DNA of 64,000 nt, from contig CM067543.1 in NCBI GenBank assembly GCA_034509755.1, positions 19,282,954 to 19,346,953 on the forward strand, in the 5' to 3' direction. Shown here piece by piece: positions 34,835-47,204 of the stretch. This DNA comes from Anisodus tanguticus (taxonomy: Eukaryota > Streptophyta > Magnoliopsida > Solanales > Solanaceae). Position numbers and translations under genes: made by a program. Numbering within the stretch: position 1 is the first letter of the stretch; each line of letters starts with the position of its first letter. Under the pieces are notes generated by a model that saw only the letters and a list, made by a program, of their open reading frames with translations, did not search any database and was not told the DNA's origin.

Positions 34835-35323
34835 GTGTGTACTGGGTACACTGATGCTAGCTTCCAGATAGATCTTGATGACTTCAAATCTCAATCTGGA
34901 TATGCCTTCATTTTCAATGGCGGAATAATGAGTTGGAAAAGTTCCAAGCAAGCTACAACTGCTGATTCGACAACTGAAGCCGAGTACATTGCTGGATCGG
35001 AAGCTGGTAAAGAAGTTGTCATGATATCTGAGTTCCTGAAGGAACTAGGGGTTGTTCCAAGTGTCACTTATCCAATAATGATTTATTGTGACAACACTTG
35101 TGTGATTGCGCAAGCTAAGGAACCAAGATCAACAAACAGAAACAAACATGTACCGAGGAAATACCACATACTCAGAGAGATGGTGGAAACTGAAGAAATA
35201 AGATTAGACTATGTTCCCACAGATGATAATCTAGCTGACCCATTTACTAAACCATTAAGATTAGTTAAGCATAATGGTCATTTTGAAAACATGGGTATTA
35301 GATACATCGGAGATTGGCTATAG
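34835..35323 (+). pseudogene. Copia RNase H
   Basis: Open for 162 codons and the best kept domain: YTDASFQIDLDD, STTEAEYIAGSEA, IYCDNTCVIAQA and TDDNLADPFTKPL supply the expected acidic residues. It ends at TAG 35321-35323, overlapping the polypurine tract. The start given is the first ATG in frame; the true protein would be continuous with RT, from which a frameshift separates it. Confidence 0.9.
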
Positions 35324-35337
35324 GCCAAGTGGGAGAT
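35322..35337 (+). other. Polypurine tract of the copia element
   Basis: AGGCCAAGTGGGAGAT lies directly before the 3' LTR (TGAAAGTATG). Confidence 0.85.
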
Positions 35338-36389
35338 TGAAAGTATGTATGTCCTAGAGACAATCACTATTAGGGATAAATGTACTTGAACACATTCGTA
35401 TTATTAATAAGATTAATATATATGACATTTGCGATCATTGAATAATTATTTGATTGTTTGTAATTATTCATTAATGTGCATCCCTTGAGCTTACGTTGTC
35501 ATTTAATATAGTGAGATACTGATGATAGAGCGTGACTCTAAAATAGACTCGACTAATGATCATCGAGAATGGGATATCGATGATATGTCATAAGTCGACA
35601 TGTGGTCTGCATCACATTCTTAGAGAATGTAGTATGTCTCACATGCTACTAGTAATGGTTACTAGTGATGGACATATGAATACTATTGAAAAGTATTGGT
35701 ATACCCTGCTGATAAACAATTTGTTATACATGTCTAAAGTGTTATCAGCGTGTGGGAGATGAAAGTCCTTTACATTGTTTACAGAGTAATGTACTTTGAC
35801 CCTGTCCTAAGCTTAAACTCCTTATAGGATAAGATACGGCTTATGTTTGGTGCATTATGATGTAAATTAAGGTGGTAGTTGAGCCAAGAATAGGATTCAA
35901 TCCTGGATTGGATATTCGAGAGAGCACTCAACTTCTCAGTGATATTAGGTCAACCAAGTCATTGGCCAATGCAAGAGACATATTTAGAATATGATCCAGT
36001 TGTCGACTAATATAGAGGAGATAAAGTGATCAAGCCATTTGGATAGACACATGGCAAATCCTAAGCTTGATCGAGTGTGTCGCAAATGAAAGGAATTTAT
36101 CATCTCACATAAAGGTTATGTTTGCTGGATTCATGTAAACGTACTTCACATATTGAGTTCTTCATACGGCACAGTCTAGGAATTCCGTGTAGACCTTAAT
36201 TGGATTAGTGTCAATATGTGAAGGCATATAGGGTCACACTATGTCGATTGTCTTTTCGGTCTAAGGGTGTATTGAGAGAATATTAAATATTCGATTTGGA
36301 ACCGAGATATTTAAATTGATAATAACTATGGGATAATTTCTATTAGATGGAAATTATTTAAATCAGAATTGGATTTTGGATTTAATGTG

Positions 36390-36427
<38 letters not shown>

Positions 36428-36936
36428 TGAAAATGGAAACAAATTTTTACGTAGGGCGCCACGACGCCTGCTATGCTGCGCCGCGGCGCCGACTCGACAG
36501 TGAGCCCAGTCGGACTGGCCCACCGCACCTCGGGTTTTGGGCCAGGCTTAAGCCTAACCCTAAAAAGTTTTCTGACCTAATTTTAGATATAAATACAGCA
36601 CAATCTCATTGTTATTAAACACACAAAAGAATACTAATTCTCATAAAACTTTCTAGACTTAGAGTGTAGGACGAAACTCTCTCGAACCTCTGCCAAGATT
36701 TCCTGGCTTTCTTGATAGAGGAATACACCATAACATAGTGCTTACAGTCGAAGGGACGGTCGCGTGTAATCCCTAAGTAAAGACTCTAGATTAATTAACT
36801 TGTAAGTGTTCTATTTTATGTTACAGGTTTTGATTGTCACATATCCATAGCAGAAGAAATTGTTGGGGTAAGTAGAACAAAATTTTAAACTTCCGTTGTG
36901 CCTACTTATATGTTTTGAGCCCAACAAAACCCTACA
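35338..36936 (+). repeat. 3' LTR of the copia element
   Basis: 1599 bp with intact TG...CA ends. Its TA microsatellite (about 36395-36422) is longer than that of the 5' LTR. Otherwise very similar, with scattered substitutions and an 11-base shorter stretch near 35770. Confidence 0.93.
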
Positions 36937-38574
36937 AAATATTTACACACATACACCAAAAGGAGGACAAATACGAAAAGCAAAAAAAAGGATGCACAAC
37001 ACAGAAGAGAGCAAAAAATAAAAACAGAGAGCATTGGGAGTTAGAAAGAAAAACTCATCGGAGTGTTGGTTCGTACTTGAGGTTGGAGTCGAGGTCTTCG
37101 TTCGCGGTTTTGAGTTAGTGAACCTGAAAGTTAGCTTCACTAACTTTGGAAATTTGTAGATTGTACGTCACTTTCCGTTATTTAATCAAAAATAATTTGA
37201 AGGTTTGTCCTCGTTATTACCTTTCTATTTCATTATTTTATATGAATCAGAGTTTTATCGAAGAATCTTTTTAGATGGGTTAAAATCTTTGATGTATATT
37301 AGTTTAATGTAATATGGACATCGAGTTGAAAAACATTATATTTGAATACTCTGATTAAATGGATTGAAATATTTTGCATTAAATTAACCTTGTATAATTC
37401 TAGTTGCATTACTTTTATCAAGTCTGGAGTTCGTTGCACTATATTAAGTTAGTTTAAAATATGTTCTCTTGTATAAGGCTCAGGTTAATCAAACATTAAA
37501 AAAAATTGAGATAATCAAACATTAAAAAAAAAATTGAGTTAACGAAGTGCAGTAGTTTGATGAATGTGGAACATCTTTCCTAGTGGTTGTAGAGATTTAA
37601 AGCTTTCAAAAAATATACTTTTAGTGTAGATTTTCAAGTTTGGTTACTAATTCAAGTTACAGAGACCAAAGAGGAACACTTATGAAGTTTTATTTAAAAT
37701 TGAAAATTGATGGGTTATTCTGTTAATTGTATATAACAGTTAAGCACATAGACTTTTTACTTGATAAGCTTCACGTTTGTATATCAAAATTTTCTATGTT
37801 TTTGTAGTTTCCATGTTTAGATCCAAGTCCATAATGTATGAATAAGAGTTACTTTTGAAGTGTTTATCTATCTTTTAAGCTTAATTAATTATGTTAAGGC
37901 ACGAAATTAAAGATCACTAAGCTGTCCCACATCGAGGTATTTAAGCAAGCTTTGACCTTTTAAATTAATTTAAGTGATAATCAATGATGAAGTTGGAAAG
38001 CGCTGCTATCGATAAATCATTTTAGTAAAATGTAATTACCATATTCAAATCCGGAGCAAATGGGACGGATAGACCCTAAGAACGCTAGATATTTGTTTAG
38101 GCGTGAAAAGTGGAAACAATCCATAAATGCATCAGAAGGCGTGAGATATAAAATTTGAATCGTGGTAAGACTGGAAAGCGCAGCTACCAGTACACCACAC
38201 CTTAATTAAAATAAGACAATTTCTGAACATGTTTAAAACAAATCAAAGAAAGGCGGGAAATAACTACTCTAAGATCATAAGCATATTGTATTCTAAAATT
38301 AGTTTAAGTCAAATATAAGTTGATAGAGCGACCGTGCTAGAACTAGGGGACTCGAGTGGTGCCTAATACCTTCACCTCGATCAACAGAATTCCTTACCCG
38401 AATTTCTAGTTTGCAGACCAAAATAAAGACTCAAAACATCCCTTTTGCTTCGGGATTCATAAGGTGACATGAAACACCAAAACTCAATTTCAAGTGGCGA
38501 CTCTGTAACAAATAAAAATAATTCATTTTCAAAACGTCACTTCAATTGGAAAGGCTTCAATAAAAAAAATTCGA

Positions 38575-39608
38575 TGGAAGTATGCAATACTATTCCCAAA
38601 CCGGTCCCCTTAACATTGGACTCTCCATTTGTGTGGAGCATCCAGACCACGGGGTATTCCCCGAGACCAAAGCAACTTCTTTTTTCGCTTGAGGGGTTAC
38701 TCCCGGACTGAAATCAGCCACAAAATATGCGAGGACCTGCGACGTTATTACAGTCTGAGGTTTATATTCAATATCAAATTCACTTAACTCCATCGCCCAC
38801 TTAGCCAATCGCTATGAAATTTCGGGCTTGTGCAACACGTTTCTTAGAGGAAACATCATTACCACGACTATCGAGTGTCATTAGAAACATGGCCGAAGCT
38901 TCCGCCACGACATGACTAAAGCAAAAGGCAACCTTTCGAGAAGAGGGTACCGAGTTTTGGTCCCTGACTTGACTCTACTTACATAATAAATAGGAAATTG
39001 CATAACTTTTTCTTCTCTTACTTACACCGTGCTTACCATTACCTCTGAGACTGCAAGATGTATAAAGAGTTGCTCTTCTTCCTTCGGCTTTGACATGAGC
39101 GCGAGGATTGGAAAAGTAAGCTTTTAGATCTCGAAGGACCTGTTGACATTCAGGTGTCCATTCGAAGTCGTTCTTCTTTTTAAGGAGCGAAAAAAACTTG
39201 TGGCATTTCTCCGAAGATCGGGATATAAATCTATTGAGCGTTACTATCATTCCGGTCAGCCGTTGTACCGCCTTTACATTTTCAAGAGTACCCGAAATAT
39301 CCTCAATGGCTCTTATTTTGTCGAGATTTATTTCAATCCCTCTTCGAGAGACCAAAAAACCTAGGAACTTTCTAGAACCCACCCCAAAGGCGCACTTTTC
39401 AGGGTGAAGCTTCATGTTGTATCTTTTCAAGACTTCGAATGTTTCCTACAAGTGGCTTAAATGGTCTTCCGCTCGAAGACTTTTAACAAGCACATCATCT
39501 ATATGCACTTCTATAGTTTTCCCTATTTGTTTTTCAAACATTTTGTTGACTAATCTTTGATAGGTGGCTCTGATAGTTTTTAATCCGAGAGGCATAACAT
39601 TAATAAGT
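38575..39608 (-). pseudogene. Tat-lineage gypsy pol remnant: RT, RNase H, start of second RNase H
   Basis: On the minus strand from 39608: LMLCLSD/MPLGLK-like region, HIDDVLVKSL (the YxDD box, about 39500), then 38975-39430 open with KLHPEKCAFGVGSRKFLGFLVSRRGIEI, RLTGMIVTLNRFISR and the start of RNase H. It continues after stops with AKWAMELSEFDIEYKP and ADFSPGVTPQAKKEV (38590-38808), and ends in the first strand of the second RNase H. It is the upstream half of the fragment at 7345-8293; the two are separated by element C with about 110 bp missing between them. The gag and protease part is lost at 39609. Confidence 0.87.
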
Positions 39609-41734
39609 TGTCACACCCTAACCTTGGGGGGAGGGGGGTGGCCGACACCTAGCACCCAAAGGTCTGAGCAAACCAACCTTAGTATTTGGAACTGTAATAC
39701 GAAACTTGGGCCGACAAGGCCTCCATATAACCATAACAAGATACGAATGTATGACAACCTACACGCAGAAGAGTCTCAACAAAATATACAAATAACCAAG
39801 GCCGACGAGGCCACAAGAAGAGTATTACTACTAACAAAAGGGACCGACAAGGCCACGACATGCATACGCATACTATACACTAGTCTGCATGCCTCTAAGA
39901 ATGTTAGAATATATCAACCGGTCAGAACAGAGCCCCGACATACCCAAAATATAAGAAATATGTATAACAATACATATCGAATCATGTAATGCAACTCCGT
40001 GGAAGTGGAGTGCGATAACTAACAACTGAAAGATGCAACGTACTGTGGAGGAACACAACTGTGTCTATCTATACCTACGGGAATAAACACAGTGCCCAAG
40101 AAAATGGGCATTAGTACAAAAGATGTATTGAATATGTAAGGCAGGTAAAGTATGTAAACAGAAGATGTAACATAAGAGTTATGGATACATAAGTCAACCT
40201 GAAACTCATAACAAGCCTCGGAGGGCCTACCCTGTCATAATCATGAATGTAGATGCATGTCTGAAAAAAATCAAGCCGCTCAATGGGGTCATACAATGTA
40301 GTATCAAGCCTCTTTGTGGGGCAAATCATATCATAACATATCATACCCGGCCCTAAATGGGACTTGGTCGTACTCAGCCTCGAAAGGACTTGGTAATATC
40401 AAAACCAACTACAGTGGTGTGCATATATAAGTGTCACACCTGGCCAACTATAGCGCAGCTCGATAAGAAAATAGAAACATATAGATAAGTGCAATGCAAG
40501 ACAGACTTCAAAGGACATCACAAGTAGAGCCGGAGTGACCTATCATCGTTATCCTCTGACTATTGTTATGTTGCTACGTTCATGAATCTTAATATAACCA
40601 TTTTGGAATATATAGAATCAGAAAGATGCTATGGATTAGAAATACCCAAGGATGAGGATCAATTTATCAAGAAAGGCATATCGTTATTTCATGAGATGAG
40701 ATTCTATTCAAAGAAGTGTTTACGTCAAATCATGCTAAGAAGGAAAGTTGCCCTACATACCTTATCGATGAAGCTAGTTACGTTCCGCAGAGCCTCGCAC
40801 GTGCTATGGATGATTATCTACATTAAAGGAGGGATTCATGTAAATATCAAGCTGATACTTCATAAAATATTTCACTTAAGAAATTCGTCGAACAACTTGT
40901 GTACGTGAAGTTCTGGAGTTAGCCTATCATGGATTCTTTCTCAAATTAACACCACCGTCTTCCATAACTCTTTTCCTAAACTACACAACCTCACCAACAT
41001 AGTTCAACACCAATATTTACTCTCAATCTAAAAAAACAATATCAAACAACAAGTTGACATAACTTCATACAACAAGAGATGTTTCTCCAAGATCATATTT
41101 ACCAAACTCCCATAATTCCCAAGTTACATCCATCAATCCACAAAGCCAAGTTAAGAGAAGCTAAATGACACATAAAAGGGATGAAACCTTACCTTAAATG
41201 TCCATGAAAGCTCATACTTCACACCTTCTTCCAAGCCTCCAAGAATCCTAAGATTAAGCCACAATCTAGTGGGAGTTTTCTTGATCATCCAAGCTTCCTA
41301 AGGATAAAGTTACTTTAAAATCTTCAAGAATGGTCCTTGATTGATATGTTTACCTTCACAGAGTGTTTGAGAGCATGTAGGTTTAATTTGGGGTGGAGAT
41401 GAAATAAAATGAGGAGGGTTTTCAAGATTGGGCCTATATAGCCAACTAAACCGCCTCACATATGCAGCCCCATATGTGGCAGCATATGGTCGCAGTGAGG
41501 TGGTGGGAATGGCCCAGATCTACGTCCAACTCCGCGACGTGAAATGCTTAGAGTATCATCGTAACTTCATAAATCTTCATCGAGTTGTACTTCATTTGGT
41601 CCTATTCCAACCTTCCGAAACCATTCCTTAACATCCTAATATACCATGCGAACCCTTGAAAATAATCTCAAGTTCTCATTACTCAAGTCGGCTAACTACA
41701 CTCTCGATCAAGTATGAAACTACAGGGCTTAACA
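39609..41734 (-). repeat. 3' LTR of the minus-strand gypsy element
   Basis: 2126 bp, TGTCACACCC...GGCTTAACA as read on the plus strand. Contains CATATG-rich sequence near 41456-41491. Non-coding; open frames inside it are not genes. Confidence 0.85.
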
Positions 41735-42034
41735 TCGTTCCCCTCTTGGTACTACAGGGCTCAACATGAACTCTATACAGATAGTGACGCCATATCTTCA
41801 AAGCAAATATTACAACTGCTAATTTAAGATCATGAGTTGGGTTATTTTGCTCATGTTTTCTTAGTTGCCTCGAAGAGTATGCATTGACCTTTCCATGCTG
41901 CATTAGAACACATCCCAATCCCACTCTGGAAGCATCACAGTATACACCCCATCTCTCTAACCCCTCAAGAAGTGCTAGAACAAGTGTTGATGTTAATCTG
42001 CTCTTCAACTCCTAAAAACTCTTCTCGCAAGAAT
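41735..42034 (-). pseudogene. Gypsy RNase H, truncated by internal deletion
   Basis: 42008 downward reads VYCDASRVGLGCVLMQHGKVNAYSSRQL, with the first catalytic Asp and the conserved AxASRQL-like end, then HDLKLAVVIFALKIWRHYLYR. After HVE the frame runs into unrelated sequence and then the LTR, so the rest of RNase H and all of integrase are missing. A short CTACAGGGCTCAACA copy of the LTR end (about 41752-41766) marks the junction. Confidence 0.85.
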
Positions 42035-42800
42035 CAGACCACTAAAACTTAACTGCCTTATGCATCAACTTTGTCAGTGAGGCAGCAATAGAAGAGAAAT
42101 TCTCTACAAATCTTCGATAGTAACCTACAGCCTAAGAAACTATGCACCTCAATTGGAGTTGTGGGCCTCGGCCAATTCTTTACTGCCTCGATCTTTTGAC
42201 TATCCATTTTGATGCCTTCATCCGGCACTATATGATCCAGAAAAGCCACCAAGTTCAACTAGAACTCACATTTAGAGAATTTGGCATACAGTTAGTGATC
42301 TTGGAGCATTTGTAACACCGCTCGCAGATGACCCGCGTGATCTGCTTCTGAACGGGAGTATACCAGAATGTCATCAATAAACACTATCACAAAGATATCT
42401 AAAATGTCTTGAACACCTGATTCATCAAATCCATAAAAGAAGTCGGTGCATTAGTTAAACCAAAAGACATAACCAGAAACTCATAGTGGCCATATCTGGT
42501 CCGGAAAGATGTCTTTGGAATATCATTTTCCTTAATTCTCAGCTGATGGTATCTAGATCGGAAATCGATCTTTGAGAAATACCTGGCACCTTGCAATTGA
42601 TCAAATAGATCATAAATCCTCGGAAGCGGGTATTTATTCTTAATTGTCACATTATTCAGCTGACAGTAATCAATACACATTCTCAACAAACCGTCCTTCT
42701 TAGGAATGAATAATATGGGTGTTCCCTACGAAGAAGTAATGGGCGTGATAAAGCCCTTCTCTAGAAGATCTTTCAGCTGAGCTTTTAATTCTTTTAGCTC
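42035..42800 (-). pseudogene. Gypsy reverse transcriptase, broken
   Basis: 42399-42689 is open: RMCIDYCQLNNVTIKNKYPLPRI, motif A FSKIDFRSRYHQLRI with its Asp, and FLVMSFGLTNAP. A one-base frame change near 42400 precedes FIDDILVYSRSEADH (about 42340-42375), the intact YxDD-equivalent. The connection region (42058-42258) has HIVPDEGIKMDSQKIEAVKNWPRP and a decayed FLG...YY segment. A stop near the fingers region separates it from the protease linker. Confidence 0.9.
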
Positions 42801-43628
42801 GACAGGAGCCATTCGATATAGAGGAATAGATATAGGTTGGGTGTCTGGAAGTACGTCAATAGCGAAATCAATTCCCTTTTGGGAGGAATACCAGGTAGTT
42901 CGTCAGGGAATACATCAGGAAATTCACTAACGACGGAAACTAACTGAAGGGTTAGAGGCTTTACCTCCGCATCATGTACTCGCACTAGATGATAGATATA
43001 CCCTTTCGAAATCATCTTCTGAGCCTTAAGGTAGGAAATACACCTACCCTTAGGCACTGCAACATTTCCCTTACATTCAATGACGGGCTCGCCTAGAAAA
43101 TTAAAGTGAACAACTTTGTCAAACAATCCACATTAGCATAACAAGAAGCCAGCCAATCCATACCCATAATAACGTCAAATTCCACCATTTCTAGTTTATT
43201 CAAGTCGGCTAAAGTATAGAGATCATAGACCTCTACATCAAAATCCCTATACACCCGCCTAACAACTACGGGATTACCCACGGGCGTAGACACTTCAAAC
43301 GACTTATGTAACAATTCAGGCTCTTTTCCACACTTACCAACAACAAAAGGGGTAATATATGACAAGGTAGAACCCCGATCTATCAAAGCATATACATCAA
43401 GAGAGAAGACAGATAATATACCTATAACCATATCCGGAGATGACTCAAGGTCATGTCGGCCTGACAAGGCATAAATGCAGTTATGGGGACCGCCTAAACT
43501 CGATGTTGCTCCTCTTCCTCTACCTCTATCGTCCGATATCTGTGTATCTTGACCAGATAGGCATACTAATAAAAAAAAAGCTGCTATAGACTCTGTTGGC
43601 TGTGTCATACCTCCCCCGCCTCTCATAT
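42801..43628 (-). pseudogene. Gypsy protease and linker to RT
   Basis: Part of the open stretch 43093-43674. The active site reads ALIDRGSTLSYITPFV (Asp about 43380), then VIMGMDWLASCYANVDC, typical of the C-terminal strand of gypsy proteases. A frame change near 43100 leads to the linker 42794-43126, with EFPDVFPDELPGIPP, the standard bridge to RT. The residue after the catalytic Asp is Arg; whether that is tolerated is unknown. Confidence 0.88.
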
Positions 43629-44794
43629 AACAAAACTGCATAATATGACCGGGCTTCCCGCATGAATAACACACATTCGAACCCTGGCGGCATTACCTGA
43701 AAAAAAATCTTGCCACATCGACCATAATACGACATCGGTGACCTCACCTAATTGGATTCACCTCTATACTGTGGGTCTCGTGCCCGTGAACTCTGACCCT
43801 GACTAGAATAAGTGGTTTGATCACAACGCTGGCCCTGAAACTGTAGTGGTATACTAGCCGTTGGATAAGATGGGATCCTGGGAAACTATGGCTTGAACCC
43901 ATCTCTAAATCCCCCATATCACCTGCTGACCGGGCCCTCTTACATTAGCCCCTATCCCGCTCTCAATCCACCCGCTATTGCCTCTTATAATCTTCCAAAT
44001 TTTGTGAATAGGCTTGAATGCGGGAATTATCGATATTCGGATTTAAAGAAGATGTAGTGCACTCATTCACCAAATGTGTCCCCAACCTATTAACAAACTG
44101 ATGGACCTGATCACTCATCTCAGCAACAAATGTAGGAGCGTATCTAGCTACAGAATTAAACTGCAAACTATACTCTCAGACGCTCATATTATACTGCTCC
44201 AAGAATAAGAACCTATTTTGCCTGGAAATACTATTGTAGGAATGCCTCAGAAAATTATCTCCATCCATCTGAGGGGTCACGAGGTCCCCTAGACTGCTCC
44301 CATGTGTTATATCAGGTCACGCTAATATCATGCAACCTATAGGAGGCCAATTCTACCGACACAACATCTGTGGCATGCATAACTCGAAAGGTCCGTTGCA
44401 TCTAATCTATAAAGCTCTGAGGGTCTGTATTTGGATCCGCCCTTGTGAATACTAGAGGGTCCAAGTTAATAAAATCCTAAACCCTCGCGTTGACTTCCCT
44501 ATCTGAAGTACCAAGGGTCTGCCGCTAGGCCTTAGAAGCCACTAGTGTAGTCAACAACTGCACATCGCTTCACATGTCAAAATTCTGATCAGGGGCAACT
44601 AGGGGAGGAACTGGAGGTACATCAATCCCTCTATATCCCTATAGAGGTGGGGGTGGTGCCCCAGAAGATTGAGAATCGGCTTCGTCATGAGGCTCATACT
44701 GCTCTATATTGGCGGCTCGCAACTGACTGGTGCCCTCCCTCGACTCCTCATCTCACCTCTGAGCAGCTGCTTGACATCACGTAGTAGTAGGCAT
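43629..44794 (-). pseudogene. Gypsy gag, broken
   Basis: Start at 44794 (MPTTT, then a stop). N-terminal proline-rich stretch around 44640, capsid fragments (44200-44480), an open piece 43975-44166 with EMSDQVHQFVNRLGTHLV and SRIQAYSQNLED, and a C-terminal intact CX2CX4HX4C zinc knuckle CYSCGKPGHIMQFC (about 43629-43670), which is in frame with the protease. Several stops and frame changes lie between. Confidence 0.85.
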
Positions 44795-44980
44795 CGCTGA
44801 GAACATAAACAAGATGAAGGTTAGGAGTGAATACTTATGACTCAGCTCTATTACAAGATCTAGATCAGGAAGAAAAGTAATCATCCTAAATATCTTGTAT
44901 CCTCCTGCTTATAAGTGTGGTGCACAACACACCCATAAATAAGACTACCAAATAAGGCTCGCAGACTCCCTAGGACAGAC

Positions 44981-44998
44981 CTTCTCTGATACAAAGTT
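44981..44998 (-). other. Primer-binding site of the minus-strand gypsy element
   Basis: On the minus strand, just inside the 5' LTR: AAACTTTGTATCAGAGAAGG, with TTGTATCAGAGA close to the tRNA-Met complement TGGTATCAGAGC. Confidence 0.75.
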
Positions 44999-47204
44999 TG
45001 TCACACCCCAACCTTAGAGGGAAGGGGCGGCACCCAGCACTCGAAAGCTTGAGAGAACCAACCTTAGTATTTGGAACCTGTAATACTAAACCTGGGCCAA
45101 CAAGGTCTCCATTTAACCATAACAAGACATAACAAGACAGGAATGTATGACAACCAGCACGCAGAATCGTTCCAACACAATATATACAAATAACCAAGGC
45201 TGATGAGGTTATAAAAAGAGTGTTACTACTAACAAAAGAAGCCGATAAGGCCACGACATACATAAGCATATTGTACACTAGTATGTAAACCTCTAAGAGT
45301 GTTATAATACATCAATCGGGCGGGACAGGGTCCCGCCATACCCAAAATACTTGAAATATGTACAACAATACCTATCGACTCCTGTAATGCAAATCTAAAG
45401 AAGTGGAGTGCAATAACCAATAGTTGAAATAGACAACCTACTATATAGGAACACTGCTATGCCTATCTGTACATGCGAGTATGAACATAGTGCCCTAGAA
45501 AGGGGAAATCGGTACGCAAGATGTACTGAATATGTAAGGCAGATAACGTATGTAAATAGAAAATATAACATAAGATATATAGATACTGAAGTCAACCTAA
45601 AACTCATAACAAGCCTTAGAGGGCCTACCCTGTCATAATCATGAATGTATATGCATGTCTGAAAAAGGTCAAGCCGCTCAATGGGGCTATATAATATAGT
45701 ATCAAGCCACTCTGTGGGGAAATCATATCATAATATAGTATACCCATCCCTAAATGGGACTCGATCGTATATGGCCTCGAAAGGACTCGGTAATGTCAAA
45801 ACCAACTGCGGTGGTGTGCGCATATAAGTGATGTACCCGGCAGACTATAGCGCAGATCGGTAAGAAAATAGATATATATAGATAAGTGCAATGCAAGATA
45901 GACTTCAAAGGACATCACAAGCACATCTGGAGTGACCTATTGTCGTTATCCTCCGTCTATTGTTATTGGCATTATATTCATGAATCTCAATACAACTATT
46001 TTGGAACATATAGAATCTGAGAGATGCTATGGATTAGAAATACCCAAGGATGACGATCAATTTATCAAGAAAGACATAACGTTATTCAATTTCACGAGAT
46101 AAGATTCTATTCAAAAAAGTATTTACGTCAAATCATGCCAAGAAGGAAAGTTGCCCTACATACCTTATCGATGAAGCTAGTTACATTCCGCGGAGCCTCT
46201 CACGTGCTATGGATGATTATCTACATTAAAGGAGGGATTACTCATACTTCATAAGATATTTCACTTAAGCAATTCGTCGAACAACTTGTGTATGTGAAGT
46301 TCTGGAGTTAGCTTATCATGGATTCTTTCTCAAATTAACGCCACCGTCTTCCATAACTCTTTTCCTAAACTACACAACCTCACCAATATAGTTCAACACC
46401 AATATTTACTCTCAATATCAAACAACAATACCAAACAACAAGTTGACATAACTTCATACAACAAGAGATGTTTCTCCAAGATCATATTTACCAAAACTCC
46501 CATAATTCCAAAGTTACCTCCAACAATCCACGAAGCCAAGTAAAAGAAGATAAAGGATACATAAAAAGGATGAAACCTTACATTAAATGTCCAATAAAGC
46601 TCCTACTTCACATCTTCTTCCAAGTCTCCAAGAATCCTAAGCTCAAGCCACAATCTAGTGGGAGTTTCCTTGATGATCAAAGCTTCCTAACGATGAAGTT
46701 ACTTTAAAATCTTCAGAGCTTCCTAACGATGAAGTTACTTTAAAATCTTTAGGAAATATCCTTGATTGATATGTTTATCTTGAGACCATATAGGTTTAAT
46801 TTGGGGTGGAGATGAAATAAAATGAAGAGGGTTTTCGAGATTGGGATTATATAGCCAACCAAACTGCCTCATATATGCGGCCCCATATACGGTGCATATG
46901 CCCATATGCAGCCACATATGCCACCGCATATGGTGGAAGTGAGGTGGTGGAAAAGTGGTCCAGATCTACGGCCAACTCCACGAGGTGGAATGGCATCCGT
47001 GATACGAAACGCTTAGCATATCATCGAAACTTCACCAATCTTCGTCGAGTTATACTTCCTTTGGTACTATTGAGTTCCAACCTTCCGAAACCATTCCTTA
47101 ACTTCCTTATATGCCATACGAACCCTTAGAAATGATCTCAAGTTCTCACTACTCAAGTGGACTAACTACGCTCTCGACTAGGTATGAAACTATGGGGTGT
47201 AACA
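44999..47204 (-). repeat. 5' LTR of the minus-strand gypsy element
   Basis: 2206 bp, TGTCACACCCC...GGGTGTAACA on the plus strand. It differs from the other LTR by a 35 bp tandem duplication (46682-46751) and an expanded CATATG-rich patch (46870-46935). Confidence 0.87.

Larger units (their letters stand above)
27930..36936 (+). mobile_element. Ty1/copia retrotransposon, complete structure, TSD AAATA
   Basis: 9007 bp with LTRs 27930-29539 and 35338-36936, flanked by AAATA (27925-27929 and 36937-36941). The empty site is seen in the 5' LTR of C at 8988-9005. Order gag, protease, integrase, RT, RNase H places it in Ty1/copia. The primer-binding site and polypurine tract are good. Several stops and frameshifts break the polyprotein. 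The lineage is not assigned. Confidence 0.95.
8294..38547 (+). mobile_element. Large LTR element 'C' without recognisable genes, carrying three nested insertions
   Basis: Two copies of a 2.33 kb LTR (TGTGAACACC...ATGTGACA) flank about 6.07 kb of internal sequence. The 5' LTR is followed by a primer-binding-like TGGCGACTCCGTTGGGG and the 3' LTR is preceded by a purine-rich tract. Removing the nested Tat, hAT and copia elements leaves an element of about 10.7 kb. It is inserted in a minus-strand Tat polyprotein. The right end lacks about 60 bp of LTR and about 110 bp of the Tat target, so the TSD cannot be checked. I see no gag or pol in it, so it would be a large non-autonomous (LARD-like) element, or one whose genes are too decayed to see. 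Confidence 0.8.
23599..38547 (+). repeat. 3' LTR of element C, interrupted twice
   Basis: Segments 23599-24121, 27720-27929 and 36942-38547 join to about 2.34 kb that aligns with the 5' LTR. A hAT element (24122-27711) and a copia element (27930-36936) sit in it. The final 60 or so bases, including the CA end, are lost; after 38547 the sequence is unalignable for about 28 bp and then becomes the Tat polyprotein remnant. Confidence 0.85.
39609..47204 (-). mobile_element. Ty3/gypsy element with long LTRs, internally deleted, no TSD
   Basis: LTRs 39609-41734 and 44999-47204 are in the same (minus) orientation and about 2.1-2.2 kb each, with a tRNA-Met-type primer-binding site inside the right one. 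Internal order on the minus strand: gag, protease, RT, partial RNase H, then directly the 3' LTR; integrase is deleted. Flanking pentamers TAAGT (39604-39608) and AAAGC (47205-47209) differ, and the flanks are different elements (Tat on the left, family E LTR on the right). The gene motifs fit a chromovirus-like gypsy, but the chromodomain region is gone. Confidence 0.88.
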
